The notes beneath the pieces were generated by a model. The model did no database searches, was not told the DNA's origin, and saw only the letters and a program-made list of their open reading frames with translations. This document shows positions 38,031-47,085 of a stretch of 64,000 bases of DNA, in pieces. This DNA comes from Rhizobium gallicum bv. gallicum R602sp (GTDB lineage Bacteria; Pseudomonadota; Alphaproteobacteria; Rhizobiales; Rhizobiaceae). A program made the position numbers and the translations under genes. The DNA is taken from assembly GCF_000816845.1 (NCBI RefSeq), contig NZ_CP006877.1:1369501-1433500 (forward strand). The letters run 5' to 3'. Every line of letters begins with the position of its first letter. Positions within the stretch are counted from its first letter, which is position 1.

Positions 38031-38489
38031 TCAGTCGGTGCGAACGGTAACCGTGCCGACGAGCAGGTCGTGAATCAGCCGGCTGCGCTCGGTAAAAAGA
38101 CCAGCAAGCAGAATCAGCGGCGTCAACAGCGAATTAAGGATCCAGAAAAGCGCCAGATGAGCGATCGCCAAAAGGAAATCCATCGGGCGGCCATCGACGC
38201 GCACGATTGCGATCCCCATCGCCCGCATGCCGGGCGAAGCCTGGCTCGGCCCGCCGACCGTAAAGCCGAAATAAAGGCCGGCAACCAGCACGAAGAGCGC
38301 CGGATAGAGTAAGAAGCCGAGGCCGAGCGTCAGAATCGACAGAAAAAACAGCACGACTGCCGCGGGAATGCACAGAAGCAGCACAATGATGTAGTCGAGA
38401 ATGAACGCGAAGACTCGCCGGCTCAGCGTGCCGCTATAGGCGCGCCAGTCTTCCGGTGCGGCATAAAGCGGGTTCGGATTAAGGCTCAT
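38031..38489 (-). CDS. RDD family membrane protein
   Basis: 152 residues. The RDD motif is seen as RRVFAFILDYIIVLLLCI (arginine and aspartate in helix 1). Two more helices and the loop SPGMRAMGIAIVRVDG are typical. Function of RDD proteins is largely unknown; some act as Na+(K+)/H+ antiporters. It lies upstream of nothing on its strand and downstream of hemB. Confidence 0.85.
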   Translation of the reverse strand: MSLNPNPLYAAPEDWRAYSGTLSRRVFAFILDYIIVLLLCIPAAVVLFFLSILTLGLGFLLYPALFVLVAGLYFGFTVGGPSQASPGMRAMGIAIVRVDGRPMDFLLAIAHLALFWILNSLLTPLILLAGLFTERSRLIHDLLVGTVTVRTD

Positions 38490-38560
38490 CTGCGGTCTCC
38501 CTTGGAAATCGATGCCACTGATATGGTGTCGGCCGCCGAAGATACAATAATGCGTGAAGA

Positions 38561-39574
38561 TCAGCGCTTTGCCAGCAGTCTGGCGACCTCGATCGCGAAA
38601 TAGGTCAGGATCCCGTCGCAGCCGGCCCGCTTGAAGGCCAGCAGCGTTTCCAGCATCGCCCGTTCGCCGTCGATCCAGCCATTCATCGCTGCAGCCTTGA
38701 TCTGTGTATATTCCCCGGAAACCTGATAGGCGAAGGTCGGAAGTCCGAAGGCCTCTTTCATGCGCCAGCAGATGTCGAGATAGGGCAGGCCAGGCTTGAC
38801 CATCAGCATGTCCGCACCTTCTTCGACATCGAGTGCCGCATCGCGGATAGCCTCGGTGCCATTGGAAGGATCGATATAGTAGGTCTTCTTGTCACCCTTC
38901 AGCAGGCCGCCGGTTGAGATCGCCTCGCGATAAGGCCCGTAGAATGCCGACGCGAACTTGGTGGCATAGCTCATGATCCCGACATTCTGGTGCCCTGCAG
39001 CATCGAGCGCCCGCCGGATCGCGCCGATGCGGCCGTCCATCATTTCCGACGGGGCAATGATATCGGAACCGGCATCAGCCTGCATGACGGCGGCGCGCGC
39101 GACCTGATCGACGGTCTCGTCGTTGACGATTTCGCCACCGTTGAGGATGCCGTCATGGCCGTGACTGGTGAAAGGGTCGAGAGCCACGTCGGTGATCACG
39201 CCGATGTTCGCAACGGCTTTCTTGATGGCGATCGTCGCCTGATTGATAAGATTGTTGGCCTCCAGGCTGTTCGAGCCTGTTTCGTCACGGAGTGCCATCT
39301 CGATGTTCGGGAAGGTGGCGATTGCCGGGACGCCGAGGTCAGCCGCTTCCCTGGCTGCATCCGCCAGCTTGTCGATGCTCATGCGGTTGACGCCGGGCAT
39401 GGCGGGGATCGGTTCCACGATTCCGGAACCGGGGATCACGAAGACCGGCCATATCAGGTCGTCCACCGTCAGCCGGTTTTCCTGCACCAGCCGGCGCGTC
39501 CAGTCCGCCTTGCGATTGCGGCGCATGCGGCGGTGCCCGGTGATCTCGTCGACGAGGTGCGTCTTGTCCTGCAT
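38561..39574 (-). CDS. hemB: Delta-aminolevulinic acid dehydratase (porphobilinogen synthase)
   Basis: Condenses two 5-aminolevulinate molecules to porphobilinogen for heme and tetrapyrroles. 337 residues from the ATG at 39572-39574; the longer frame to 39811 runs into the promoter. Schiff-base lysines lie in MSYATKFAS and LMVKPGLPYLD. The metal-site loop reads DVALDPFTSHGHDG, with Ala/Asp/Asp where zinc enzymes have cysteines, so this is the magnesium-type enzyme. It diverges from the DUF6163-like gene. Confidence 0.96.
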   Translation of the reverse strand: MQDKTHLVDEITGHRRMRRNRKADWTRRLVQENRLTVDDLIWPVFVIPGSGIVEPIPAMPGVNRMSIDKLADAAREAADLGVPAIATFPNIEMALRDETGSNSLEANNLINQATIAIKKAVANIGVITDVALDPFTSHGHDGILNGGEIVNDETVDQVARAAVMQADAGSDIIAPSEMMDGRIGAIRRALDAAGHQNVGIMSYATKFASAFYGPYREAISTGGLLKGDKKTYYIDPSNGTEAIRDAALDVEEGADMLMVKPGLPYLDICWRMKEAFGLPTFAYQVSGEYTQIKAAAMNGWIDGERAMLETLLAFKRAGCDGILTYFAIEVARLLAKR

Positions 39575-39706
39575 TGTCTTTCGTTCCTGGCCATTCCATT
39601 TCTTGGTCCGCTCATTATCATGACGGACCGGAAAACCAAACCGGGCGATTGGCCGCGGCGGATCAGCCGCTGGTGGAGCCGCAACGGGAACCCTAAAGTC
39701 TGCGCC

Positions 39707-40144
39707 ATGGAAAATGATTCTCCGACGATGCCGAAGCGGACGCTGATAGACATCCTGTTCATCCTCTTTCTGAGGCTGATCGCGATCTCCTGCTTCTGGT
39801 TCGGCCTGCAATATTGGGCGATGCTTGTTGGCTATTCACTGGTGGGGGCAGGGCGCTTCGATCTTCTGAGCTTGCCGTGGAAGGTTGCGGCCACAAGCCT
39901 TGCCGTCCTCTTCCCCGTCGCTTCGCTCGGCCTCTGGCTGACGGTATCCTGGGGCCCGGTCGTTTGGGTGCTCGCCGCAGGCGGACAAATCCTGATGTAT
40001 GGCCTGCTGCCGCAGACCTTCGGGTCCAACCGGCTCATCCTTTTGATGCATGGCGCAGTGGCCTCGGTCTATCTGGTTTTCCGCCTGGCGCTCTGGCTGG
40101 AAAAACGCCGCCAGCGCCGCAAAGTAAGCGTTGATTTACCCTGA
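39707..40144 (+). CDS. DUF6163-like membrane protein
   Basis: 145 residues from the ATG at 39707 (MENDSPTMPKRTLIDILFIL), with four hydrophobic segments and a basic tail (EKRRQRRKVSVDLP). An ATG at 39620 would add 29 basic residues, and neither start has a strong ribosome site. The shorter one leaves room for a divergent promoter with hemB. The overall shape and the position next to hemB match a rhizobial protein of unknown function that I associate with DUF6163. Confidence 0.65.
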   Translation: MENDSPTMPKRTLIDILFILFLRLIAISCFWFGLQYWAMLVGYSLVGAGRFDLLSLPWKVAATSLAVLFPVASLGLWLTVSWGPVVWVLAAGGQILMYGLLPQTFGSNRLILLMHGAVASVYLVFRLALWLEKRRQRRKVSVDLP

Positions 40145-40274
40145 TACAACGCGGAGTTTCCGGTAAGGTGCTGTTAAGCCTGCAGTTTAAGTAGAATTTT
40201 ATTTGTATTCGATAGGGTCTGTCTCAAGGCGGGAAGAAAACCAACACCGCCAAACAAACAGTGAGGCAGTCATC

Positions 40275-40790
40275 ATGAATACGAAAATCAAGCCGCAGGC
40301 GGTATCGAACTTCCGTGATCAGCAGGACCAGGACATCCGTGATCTTTACATGGAATCCCTTCACCTTGTTGAACGTCTTCACCGCCGCCTTCTGGATGTC
40401 ATCAAGGACGAGTTCGACCGTCAGGGCCGCAGCGACGTCAACGCCATCCAGGCTCTGCTCCTTTTCAACATCGGCAATTCCGAGCTGACCGCCGGCGAGC
40501 TGCGCTCGCGTGGCTACTATCTCGGCTCGAACGTGTCCTACAACGTTAAGAAGCTGGTCGATCTCGGCTTCATCAACCACCAGCGCTCGCGCATCGACCG
40601 CCGCTCCGTCCGCATCAGCCTGACGGAAACCGGCACTGAGGTCGCCGAAACAGTCGCCAAGCTCTACGAGCGCCACATCGCCTCGATCGACAAGGTCGGC
40701 GGCATCGGCACGGACGAGTTCACCCAGATGAACAGGCTCCTGCAGCGCCTCGACCGTTTCTGGAACGACCAGATCCTTTACCGGCTCTAA
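40275..40790 (+). CDS. ldtR: MarR-family regulator LdtR
   Basis: 171 residues. A winged-helix MarR fold is seen: dimerisation helix LYMESLHLVERLHRRLLDVI, recognition region LTAGELRSRGYYLGSNVSYN then VKKLVDLGFINHQRS, and wing RIDRRSVRISLTETG. The RGYYLGSNVSYNVKKLV block is characteristic of rhizobial and Liberibacter LdtR, which controls the L,D-transpeptidase gene ldtP and osmotic tolerance. ldtP lies next in the same direction, 463 bases on, with its own promoter space. Confidence 0.9.
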   Translation: MNTKIKPQAVSNFRDQQDQDIRDLYMESLHLVERLHRRLLDVIKDEFDRQGRSDVNAIQALLLFNIGNSELTAGELRSRGYYLGSNVSYNVKKLVDLGFINHQRSRIDRRSVRISLTETGTEVAETVAKLYERHIASIDKVGGIGTDEFTQMNRLLQRLDRFWNDQILYRL

Positions 40791-40816
40791 GGTAAGAGAC
40801 CTCCTCCAAGGTCGAA

Positions 40817-40850
40817 GAAAACCGGATGCGTCCCTGCGCGTCCGGTTTTG
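40817..40850 (+). terminator. Intrinsic terminator of ldtR
   Basis: Stem AAAACCGGA (40818-40826) / TCCGGTTTT (40841-40849) with a 14-base loop that can itself pair TGCG/CGCG. The T run is part of the arm. It separates ldtR from ldtP. Confidence 0.8.
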
Positions 40851-40905
40851 CCGTTCCGGGGCCAAGCGTGTCATCTTTGCAACGCGTCGCACCCAAGCAC
40901 AGCGG

Positions 40906-40929
40906 CCTGTATTCAGCACCTGTATTCAG
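40906..40929. repeat. Tandem 11-base direct repeat upstream of ldtP
   Basis: CCTGTATTCAG occurs at 40906-40916 and again at 40919-40929, a 13-base period (slightly over one helical turn), flanked by GG and GG/CC so that GGCC-type ends also mirror. It lies about 330 bases before the ldtP start and just behind the ldtR terminator. Either a pair of regulator sites or a slippage duplication. Confidence 0.45.
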
Positions 40930-41253
40930 GCCGTTTTTTAGCCGCTATTAACCAGCACCGTTTACGATGGATCGATAGGTTTCGTCCGTGCCGCTCCCGA
41001 CGATCGGTAGGCCTCTTGGCCGTCGGCGACACGAATTGGCCATATTGGTATGACAGCGGACATGCACGGCAAGCGGCGCTTCTCATATGATAGTTCAAGG
41101 TCGTCCGCGCTTCCGGCTCGCAATCTTGTGATGGCCCGGCGCGGAAACCTGTGATGCGCCGGAAAACGGAATGGTAGTGATCTGCGCCGTGGCGCAGTGA
41201 ATCGCAAAGCCCGCGGTTTTCCTTTCAAGCTGCGGCATTGAGTGGTTGGGATT

Positions 41254-42555
41254 ATGTCGAAGAAAAACCGAATTGAAGCTCTTTCGCGCCGCGCTTTTCT
41301 TGCGTCTGCGGCAACCGTCGGCGCCAGTGCAATCGCCGCCCCGGCATTTGCGCAGTCCGCGCTCGATGCGCTGATCAACGCACCGCGCCGCGGCGCGTGG
41401 GATGATCAGTTCGATGCCAAGGCTGCCTCGCGCACGGCGAGTGCCGCCGTCTCCAATACCCCGATCCTCAGCCCGCAATCGGTTCCGAGCATCCAGCAGG
41501 CGATCATGGAGTATCAGCAGATCGCCTCCGCAGGCGGTTGGCCTGAGGTCAATCCGGCTGGCCTGCGTCTCCAGCTCGGCGTGACTGATCCTTCCGTTCA
41601 GGCCCTGCGCCAGCGCCTTGCCATTACCGGCGACCTGCCGCGCGAAGCAGGCATGTCGTCCGCCTTCGATTCCTATGTCGATGGTGCGGTCAAGCGCTTC
41701 CAGGCTCGTCATGGCCTTCCGGCAGACGGCGTCATTGGCGAATTCACGCTGAAGGCGATGAACATTCCGGTTGATGTGCGCCTGCAGCAGCTGAACACCA
41801 ACCTTATCCGCCTGCAGACCTTCCCGGAAGATCTCGGCCGGCGCCATGTCATGGTCAATATTCCGGCCGCCTATGTCGAGGCGGTCGAGGACGGCAGTGT
41901 GGCGACACGTCATGCGGCGGTCGTCGGACGTATCAGCCGCCCGACGCATATCGTCAACTCGAAGATTTACGAGGTCATCCTCAATCCCTATTGGACTGCG
42001 CCGCGCTCGATCGTCGAGAAGGACATCATGCCGCTGATGCGCAAGGATCCGACTTATCTCGAGAAGAACGCCATTCGCCTGATCGATGGCAAAGGCAACG
42101 AAGTCGCCCCGGAAACCATCGACTGGAATGGCGAGGCGCCGAACCTGATGTTCCGTCAGGATCCAGGCAAGATCAACGCCATGGCCTCGGCGAAGATCAA
42201 TTTCCATAACAAGAACGGCGAGTACATGCACGACACGCCGCAGCAGGGCCTGTTCAACAAGCTGATGCGCTTTGAGTCGTCCGGCTGCGTTCGCGTCCAG
42301 AACGTCCGCGACCTGACGACTTGGTTGCTGCGCGACACCCCGCCGTGGTCGCGCCAGCAGATGGAGCAGGTGATTGCCAGCCGGGTCAACACGCCGATTA
42401 CGCTCGCCGAGGAAATCCCGGTCTATTTCGTCTACATCTCCGCCTGGGGCATGCCGGACGGCCTCGTGCAGTTCCGCGACGACATCTACCAGATGGACGG
42501 CAACGCCGAGCTTGCTCTCGATACGACCGCTGGAATGGAGCAGCCGGTTCAGTAA
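41254..42555 (+). CDS. ldtP: L,D-transpeptidase LdtP, Tat-exported
   Basis: 433 residues from the ATG at 41254. A twin-arginine signal (SRRAFLASAATVGASAIAAP) is followed by a peptidoglycan-binding domain (YVDGAVKRFQARHGLPADG, VIGEFTLKAMNIP), then a YkuD catalytic domain with YMHDTPQQGLF and the nucleophile motif SSGCVRVQN. It makes 3-3 cross-links in peptidoglycan or links proteins to it. Regulation by the neighbouring LdtR is known for this gene pair in related bacteria. Confidence 0.93.
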   Translation: MSKKNRIEALSRRAFLASAATVGASAIAAPAFAQSALDALINAPRRGAWDDQFDAKAASRTASAAVSNTPILSPQSVPSIQQAIMEYQQIASAGGWPEVNPAGLRLQLGVTDPSVQALRQRLAITGDLPREAGMSSAFDSYVDGAVKRFQARHGLPADGVIGEFTLKAMNIPVDVRLQQLNTNLIRLQTFPEDLGRRHVMVNIPAAYVEAVEDGSVATRHAAVVGRISRPTHIVNSKIYEVILNPYWTAPRSIVEKDIMPLMRKDPTYLEKNAIRLIDGKGNEVAPETIDWNGEAPNLMFRQDPGKINAMASAKINFHNKNGEYMHDTPQQGLFNKLMRFESSGCVRVQNVRDLTTWLLRDTPPWSRQQMEQVIASRVNTPITLAEEIPVYFVYISAWGMPDGLVQFRDDIYQMDGNAELALDTTAGMEQPVQ

Positions 42556-42578
42556 GCGTCATGCGTCTGAATTGAGAA

Positions 42579-42628
42579 AACCGCGCTGGAAGGCGAACCG
42601 CGCTGGAAGGCGCGGTTTTTATTTTTTG
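42579..42628 (+). terminator. ldtP terminator with duplicated stem segment
   Basis: The 17-base unit AACCGCGCTGGAAGGCG is present twice without gap (42579-42595 and 42596-42612). The second copy continues into CGGTT to form an 8-bp stem AACCGCGC/GCGCGGTT followed by TTTTATTTTTT. The first copy lacks its partner arm and competes for it. This is the second terminator in the window with an exact tandem duplication. Confidence 0.8.
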
Positions 42629-42899
42629 CAAGCGGTTGCCCTTCATGCGTTTGCCGGGATCTTCTTTCGGTAAACGAGGCGAAGGGGATATGTCGCAGCG
42701 CTTCGGTTAATCTCTAAGTTTTGCGAGGCATGTCCCCTCCAAGCTGGCGCAGAGAGGATCAGGGTGAGGGGCATCCCACGACAATGCCAAGTCCACGACA
42801 CTCCTGCGCGTAGATTGCCCAGCAAATGTCGTTCTTCGTATTGCTCTCGGCAGGGCGGAACGCTAATACCTTCGCGCATTCCAGTTGAGGAGCCCGCCC
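42629..42899. promoter_or_regulatory. glyA upstream region with decayed repeat
   Basis: 271 bases. Around 42729-42780 an imperfect palindrome (ATGTCCCCTC ... GAGGGGCAT) with GGATCAGGGTGAGGGG inside is of the CCCTCACCCT repeat type common between rhizobial genes. The glyA ribosome site TTGAGGAG lies at its right end. I do not see a riboswitch fold that I would name. Confidence 0.4.
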
Positions 42900-44198
42900 A
42901 TGACAAATGCTTCCACGCAGACCTTCTTCAATCGCTCGCTTGCCGACACCGATCCGGATATCTTCGGCGCGATTGAAAAGGAACTCGGCCGCCAGCGGCA
43001 TGAGATCGAATTGATCGCATCGGAGAACATCGTTTCGCGCGCGGTGCTGGAAGCCCAGGGCTCCATCATGACGAACAAATATGCGGAAGGTTATCCGGGC
43101 AAGCGCTACTACGGCGGCTGCCAGTTCGTCGATATTGCTGAAGAACTGGCGATCGAACGCGCCAAGAAGCTCTTCGGCGTGAACTTCGCCAACGTCCAGC
43201 CGAATTCCGGCTCGCAGATGAACCAGGCGGTCTTCCTGGCTCTGCTGCAGCCGGGCGATACCTTTATGGGCCTCGACCTGAACTCGGGCGGTCACCTAAC
43301 GCACGGTTCGCCAGTCAACATGTCCGGCAAGTGGTTCAACGTCGTGTCCTACGGCGTTCGCGAAGGCGACAACCTGCTCGACATGGACGAAGTCGCCCGC
43401 AAGGCCGAAGAGCACAAGCCGAAGCTGATCATCGCCGGCGGCACCGCTTATTCCCGTGTCTGGGACTGGAAGCGTTTCCGCGAGATTGCCGATTCGGTCG
43501 GCGCCTATCTCATGGTCGACATGGCTCATATCGCCGGCCTCGTTGCCGGCGGCCAGCATCCGTCGCCGTTCCCGCACTGCCACGTCGCAACGACCACGAC
43601 CCACAAGTCGCTTCGCGGCCCGCGCGGCGGCGTCATCCTGACGAACGACGAGGATCTGGCGAAGAAGTTCAACTCGGCTGTTTTCCCGGGCCTCCAAGGT
43701 GGTCCGCTGATGCACATCATCGCCGCCAAGGCCGTCGCCTTCGGCGAAGCGCTGCAGCCGGATTTCAAGGACTACGCCGCGCAGATCGTCAAGAACGCTA
43801 AAGCGCTTGCCGAGACGCTGATGGCAGGCGGACTCGATGTCGTCTCCGGCGGTACCGACAACCACCTGATGCTCGTCGATCTTCGGAAGAAGAACGCGAC
43901 CGGAAAGCGCGCCGAAGCAGCGCTCGGGCGCGCCTACATCACCTGCAACAAGAACGGTATTCCGTTCGATCCGGAAAAGCCCTTTGTCACCTCCGGCGTC
44001 CGTCTCGGCGTTCCGGCAGGCACGACGCGCGGCTTCAAGGAAGCGGAATTCAAGGAAATCGGCAACCTCATAGTTGAGGTTCTCGACGGCCTCAAGGTCG
44101 CCAATTCCGATGAAGGCAACGCTGCAGTCGAAGCAGCCGTTCGTGGCAAGGTGGTCGACCTTACCGGCCGCTTCCCAATGTACGATTACATCGGCTAA
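42900..44198 (+). CDS. glyA: Serine hydroxymethyltransferase
   Basis: PLP enzyme converting serine and tetrahydrofolate to glycine and methylene-THF, the main one-carbon source. 432 residues. [45 protein letters not shown] and the PLP lysine in [16 protein letters not shown] are present. The ATG at 42900 has TTGAGGAG upstream. nrdR follows nine bases after the stop, starting a conserved block running to ribE. Confidence 0.97.
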   Translation: MTNASTQTFFNRSLADTDPDIFGAIEKELGRQRHEIELIASENIVSRAVLEAQGSIMTNKYAEGYPGKRYYGGCQFVDIAEELAIERAKKLFGVNFANVQPNSGSQMNQAVFLALLQPGDTFMGLDLNSGGHLTHGSPVNMSGKWFNVVSYGVREGDNLLDMDEVARKAEEHKPKLIIAGGTAYSRVWDWKRFREIADSVGAYLMVDMAHIAGLVAGGQHPSPFPHCHVATTTTHKSLRGPRGGVILTNDEDLAKKFNSAVFPGLQGGPLMHIIAAKAVAFGEALQPDFKDYAAQIVKNAKALAETLMAGGLDVVSGGTDNHLMLVDLRKKNATGKRAEAALGRAYITCNKNGIPFDPEKPFVTSGVRLGVPAGTTRGFKEAEFKEIGNLIVEVLDGLKVANSDEGNAAVEAAVRGKVVDLTGRFPMYDYIG

Positions 44199-44207
44199 GG
44201 ATAGCGC

Positions 44208-44684
44208 ATGCGCTGCCCATTCTGCGGATCGGAAGACACCCAGGTCAAGGATTCACGTCCGGCGGAGGACAATACGTCCATCCGCCGCAGACGGATCTGT
44301 CCCGATTGCGGCGGCCGCTTCACGACCTTCGAGCGCGTGCAACTGCGCGAGCTGATGGTCGTCAAGAAGACCGGCCGCAAGGTGCCTTTCGACCGCGACA
44401 AGCTGGTGCGGTCCTTCGAGATCGCGCTGCGCAAGCGTCCGGTCGACCGTGACCGCATCGAAAGGGCTGTTTCCGGCATCGTCCGCCGCCTCGAAAGCTC
44501 CGGCGAAGTCGAAATCAGCTCCGAGGCCATCGGCCTTCAAGTGCTGGAAGCTCTCAAGAGTCTCGATGACGTTGGCTTTGTTCGGTATGCCTCGGTCTAT
44601 CGGGATTTCTCGCATGCCGAGGATTTCGAAAAGGTCATCTCCGAAATCAACGCCAAGATCAGCCGCGACAGTTTGGAGACCTGA
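44208..44684 (+). CDS. nrdR: Transcriptional repressor NrdR
   Basis: 158-residue repressor of ribonucleotide reductase genes. The N-terminal zinc ribbon is [17 protein letters not shown] then [17 protein letters not shown], and the ATP-cone domain that senses dATP/ATP begins [19 protein letters not shown]. It lies between glyA and ribD, the usual alphaproteobacterial position, and is cotranscribed with both by spacing. Confidence 0.97.
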   Translation: MRCPFCGSEDTQVKDSRPAEDNTSIRRRRICPDCGGRFTTFERVQLRELMVVKKTGRKVPFDRDKLVRSFEIALRKRPVDRDRIERAVSGIVRRLESSGEVEISSEAIGLQVLEALKSLDDVGFVRYASVYRDFSHAEDFEKVISEINAKISRDSLET

Positions 44685-44687
44685 GCC

Positions 44688-45944
44688 TTGAGCGCCGGAC
44701 CGCATGACAGGCGTTTCATGGCCGAGGCAATCCGTCTTGGCCTTCTGCATCTCGGCCAGACCTCCACAAATCCTTCCGTCGGCTGCGTCATCGTCAAGGA
44801 CGGCGAAATCGTCGGCCGCGGCACGACGGCGATCGGCGGGCGCCCGCATGCCGAGCCGCAGGCGCTCACCGAGGCAGGCGAACTGGCTCGCGGCGCCACC
44901 GCCTATGTGACGCTCGAACCCTGCTCTCATCACGGCAAGACGCCGCCCTGCGCCGACGCGCTGATTGCCTCCAGTGTCGCGCGCGTCGTCATCAGCGTGA
45001 CCGATCCTGATCCTCGTGTCTCCGGCCGCGGCATCGCGCTTCTGCGCGAAGCCGGCATCGAGGTTGATATCGGCGTGCTCGAAGAGGAGGGCAGGCGCTC
45101 GCTCGCCGGCTATCTCACGCGGCAAACGAAGAACCGGCCCTATGTGACTCTGAAGCTTGCGGTTTCCGCCGACGGCATGATCGGCCGCAAAGGCGAGGGA
45201 CAGATCGCCATCACCAGTCCACTCGCCCGCGCACAGGTCCAGGCGCTCCGCGCTGAAACCGACGCCATCCTCGTCGGCATCGGCACGGCGATCGCCGACG
45301 ACCCGGAACTCACGGTGCGGGTGCCGGGCCTGCAATCGCTGTCGCCGGTGCGTGTCGTGCTTGATCCGCGGCTTGATTTGCCGCTCGGCAGTAAACTTGT
45401 GCGTTCAGCACGAGAGGTGCCGACCATTGCCGTTGCAGGCGAGGCCGCCCCCTTTATCCTGCCGGACATCTCTCCCACGTGGGGCGAGATAGATGGGGTG
45501 AACGCTCGCCCGCATTCTTCCGCCGGGATCGACGCCACCACTGATGAGGTGCCGGTAGACGCGAGCTGCGGCAACCTGCCGATCCCTCCCCTGGTGGGGG
45601 AGATGCCCGGCAGGATAAAGGGGGGTGAGGCCCGCGCCGAAGCCCTGCGGGCTGCAGGCGTTGAAATCCTATACTGCCATCCTTACCATCCCGAAGTGCT
45701 GCTTCCGGCGCTCGCCTCGCGCGGCATATCCTCGCTCCTGGTCGAAGGCGGTGCGAAGACGGCACAGCTTTTCCTCGACGCCGGTCTCGTCGATCGAATC
45801 CAGCTTTACCAGGGCCAGATCATCATCGGCGAGGGCGGTATTGAATCGCCTTTGACGAAGTCCGATATGCCATCCGGTTTTGCCCATAGAGGCACATTCA
45901 TGTTCGGCGACGACCGGCTGGACGAATACGAAAGAGAATTTTGA
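44688..45944 (+). CDS. ribD: Riboflavin biosynthesis protein RibD with in-frame repeat insertion
   Basis: Bifunctional deaminase/reductase for the second and third riboflavin steps. 418 residues, about 60 more than usual. TTG start at 44688 with GGAG upstream, four bases after nrdR. Deaminase domain: zinc ligands H54 (HAE), C79 and C88 in PCSHHGKTPPC. Reductase domain: KLAVSADGMIG, VGIGTAIADDPELTVR, SLLVEGG. Residues 254-313 come from a palindromic intergenic repeat inserted between a strand (TIAVAGEA) and the next helix (RAEALRAAGVEIL). The frame is intact before and after, so the protein is probably made with an extra loop. Confidence 0.95.
   Translation: MSAGPHDRRFMAEAIRLGLLHLGQTSTNPSVGCVIVKDGEIVGRGTTAIGGRPHAEPQALTEAGELARGATAYVTLEPCSHHGKTPPCADALIASSVARVVISVTDPDPRVSGRGIALLREAGIEVDIGVLEEEGRRSLAGYLTRQTKNRPYVTLKLAVSADGMIGRKGEGQIAITSPLARAQVQALRAETDAILVGIGTAIADDPELTVRVPGLQSLSPVRVVLDPRLDLPLGSKLVRSAREVPTIAVAGEAAPFILPDISPTWGEIDGVNARPHSSAGIDATTDEVPVDASCGNLPIPPLVGEMPGRIKGGEARAEALRAAGVEILYCHPYHPEVLLPALASRGISSLLVEGGAKTAQLFLDAGLVDRIQLYQGQIIIGEGGIESPLTKSDMPSGFAHRGTFMFGDDRLDEYEREF
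45447..45626. repeat. RIME-like palindromic element inside ribD
   Basis: 180 bases. The left arm (45448-45478, CCCCCTTTATCCTGCCGG then ACATCTCTCCCAC) is the inverse complement of the right arm (45594-45624) at 29 of 31 positions. Inner arms are less similar. GAGGCC flanks both sides (45441-45446 and 45627-45632), as a short target duplication would. The arm type (CCTGCCGGACATCTCCCCCAC) is that of intergenic RIME-like repeats in Rhizobiaceae. The inserted length, 180 bases or 186 including one flank copy, is a multiple of three. Confidence 0.85.
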
Positions 45945-46564
45945 TGTTCACCGGAATTGTCACGGATATCGGCATGATTGAATCCGTTTCTGCCATGAAC
46001 GAGGGTGTGAAGCTCCGCGTCGTGAGCAATTACGACCCTAAGACCATCGATATGGGCGCGTCGATTTCCCATTCGGGCATCTGCCTGACGGTGACCGGCC
46101 TGCCGGACGAAGGCAACAACGGGCGTTGGTTCGAGGTGGAGGCTTGGGAAGAGGCTTTAAGGCTCACGACGCTTGCAAGCTGGAAGGAAGGCACCCGCGT
46201 CAATCTCGAGCGTCCTCTGAAGATCGGCGACGAACTCGGCGGCCACATCGTCTCAGGGCATGTCGACGGCAAGGCAGAAATCCTGTCGGTGACTACGGAA
46301 GGCGATGCGACCCGCTTCCGTCTGCGCGCCCCGGAGCATCTTGCGAAATTCGTGGCGCCCAAAGGCTCGATCGCGCTCGATGGTACGTCGCTGACGGTCA
46401 ACGCCATCGAAGGCACGGATTTCGATGTGCTTCTCATTCGCCATACTTTGGAAGTCACGACATGGGGCGAGCGAGAGGCCGGTGATTTCGTCAATTTCGA
46501 GGTTGATACGATGGCGCGCTATGCAGCTAGGCTGGCTGAATTCCCTGCCGCGAAAGCAGAATGA
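45944..46564 (+). CDS. ribE: Riboflavin synthase
   Basis: Dismutates two lumazines to riboflavin and pyrimidinedione. 206 residues in two lumazine-binding repeats: MFTGIVTDIG at the start, IDMGASISHSGICLTVTG in the first and GSIALDGTSLTVNAIEG in the second. The ATG at 45944 shares a base with the ribD stop (TGATG). The 3' end overlaps the opposing GNAT gene by 38 bases. Confidence 0.95.
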   Translation: MFTGIVTDIGMIESVSAMNEGVKLRVVSNYDPKTIDMGASISHSGICLTVTGLPDEGNNGRWFEVEAWEEALRLTTLASWKEGTRVNLERPLKIGDELGGHIVSGHVDGKAEILSVTTEGDATRFRLRAPEHLAKFVAPKGSIALDGTSLTVNAIEGTDFDVLLIRHTLEVTTWGEREAGDFVNFEVDTMARYAARLAEFPAAKAE

Positions 46565-47060
46565 TTTCGCCGTGATAATCGGTACGCGCCACCTCGCGGA
46601 AGCCGAGCTTTTCCGCCACCCGTAGCGAAGCTGCGTTTTCCGGGCTGACGATACAGGTCATCTCCTTGCCGGGGAAATGACAGTCAGCCCATGCGATCAG
46701 CGCCGTGAGTGCTTCTGTCGCATAGCCCCGTCCTTGTGCGGAAGGCAGCAACACCCATCCGGTTTCCAGTGTTTCCTCGATTGGTGGAGACATCTCACGT
46801 CGGGCTTCATGGAAGCCTGCTTCGCCGATCAGCCGCCCGCTTTGCTTTTCCTCGATGATCAGAAAGCCAAAACCCATATGATGCCACATGCCACTCGCCC
46901 TTAGGAGGCGGGACCATGTCTGCTCGCGTGTCGATGGCACGCCGCTGATATAGCGAACGACGTCCGCATCTGCCCATAAGTGTATGTAGGCATCGAAATC
47001 GTCGAGCCGGTGCGGCCGCAGAATCAACCGTTTCGTTTCGATGGTCGGAACATTGATCAT
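46527..47060 (-). CDS. GNAT family N-acetyltransferase (RimJ/RimL-like)
   Basis: 177 residues. The start TIETKRLILRPHRLDDFDAY is that of the RimJ/RimL group. The acetyl-CoA loop is SAQGRGYATEALTALIAWA and the last part is NAASLRVAEKLGFREVART. Substrate may be a protein N-terminus or a small amine. Convergent and overlapping with ribE; it may be cotranscribed with the cupin gene upstream, 25 bases away. Confidence 0.88.
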   Translation of the reverse strand: MINVPTIETKRLILRPHRLDDFDAYIHLWADADVVRYISGVPSTREQTWSRLLRASGMWHHMGFGFLIIEEKQSGRLIGEAGFHEARREMSPPIEETLETGWVLLPSAQGRGYATEALTALIAWADCHFPGKEMTCIVSPENAASLRVAEKLGFREVARTDYHGEIILLSRQGIQPA

Positions 47061-47085
47061 CTTGGATATTTTCTGACCACCTGTC

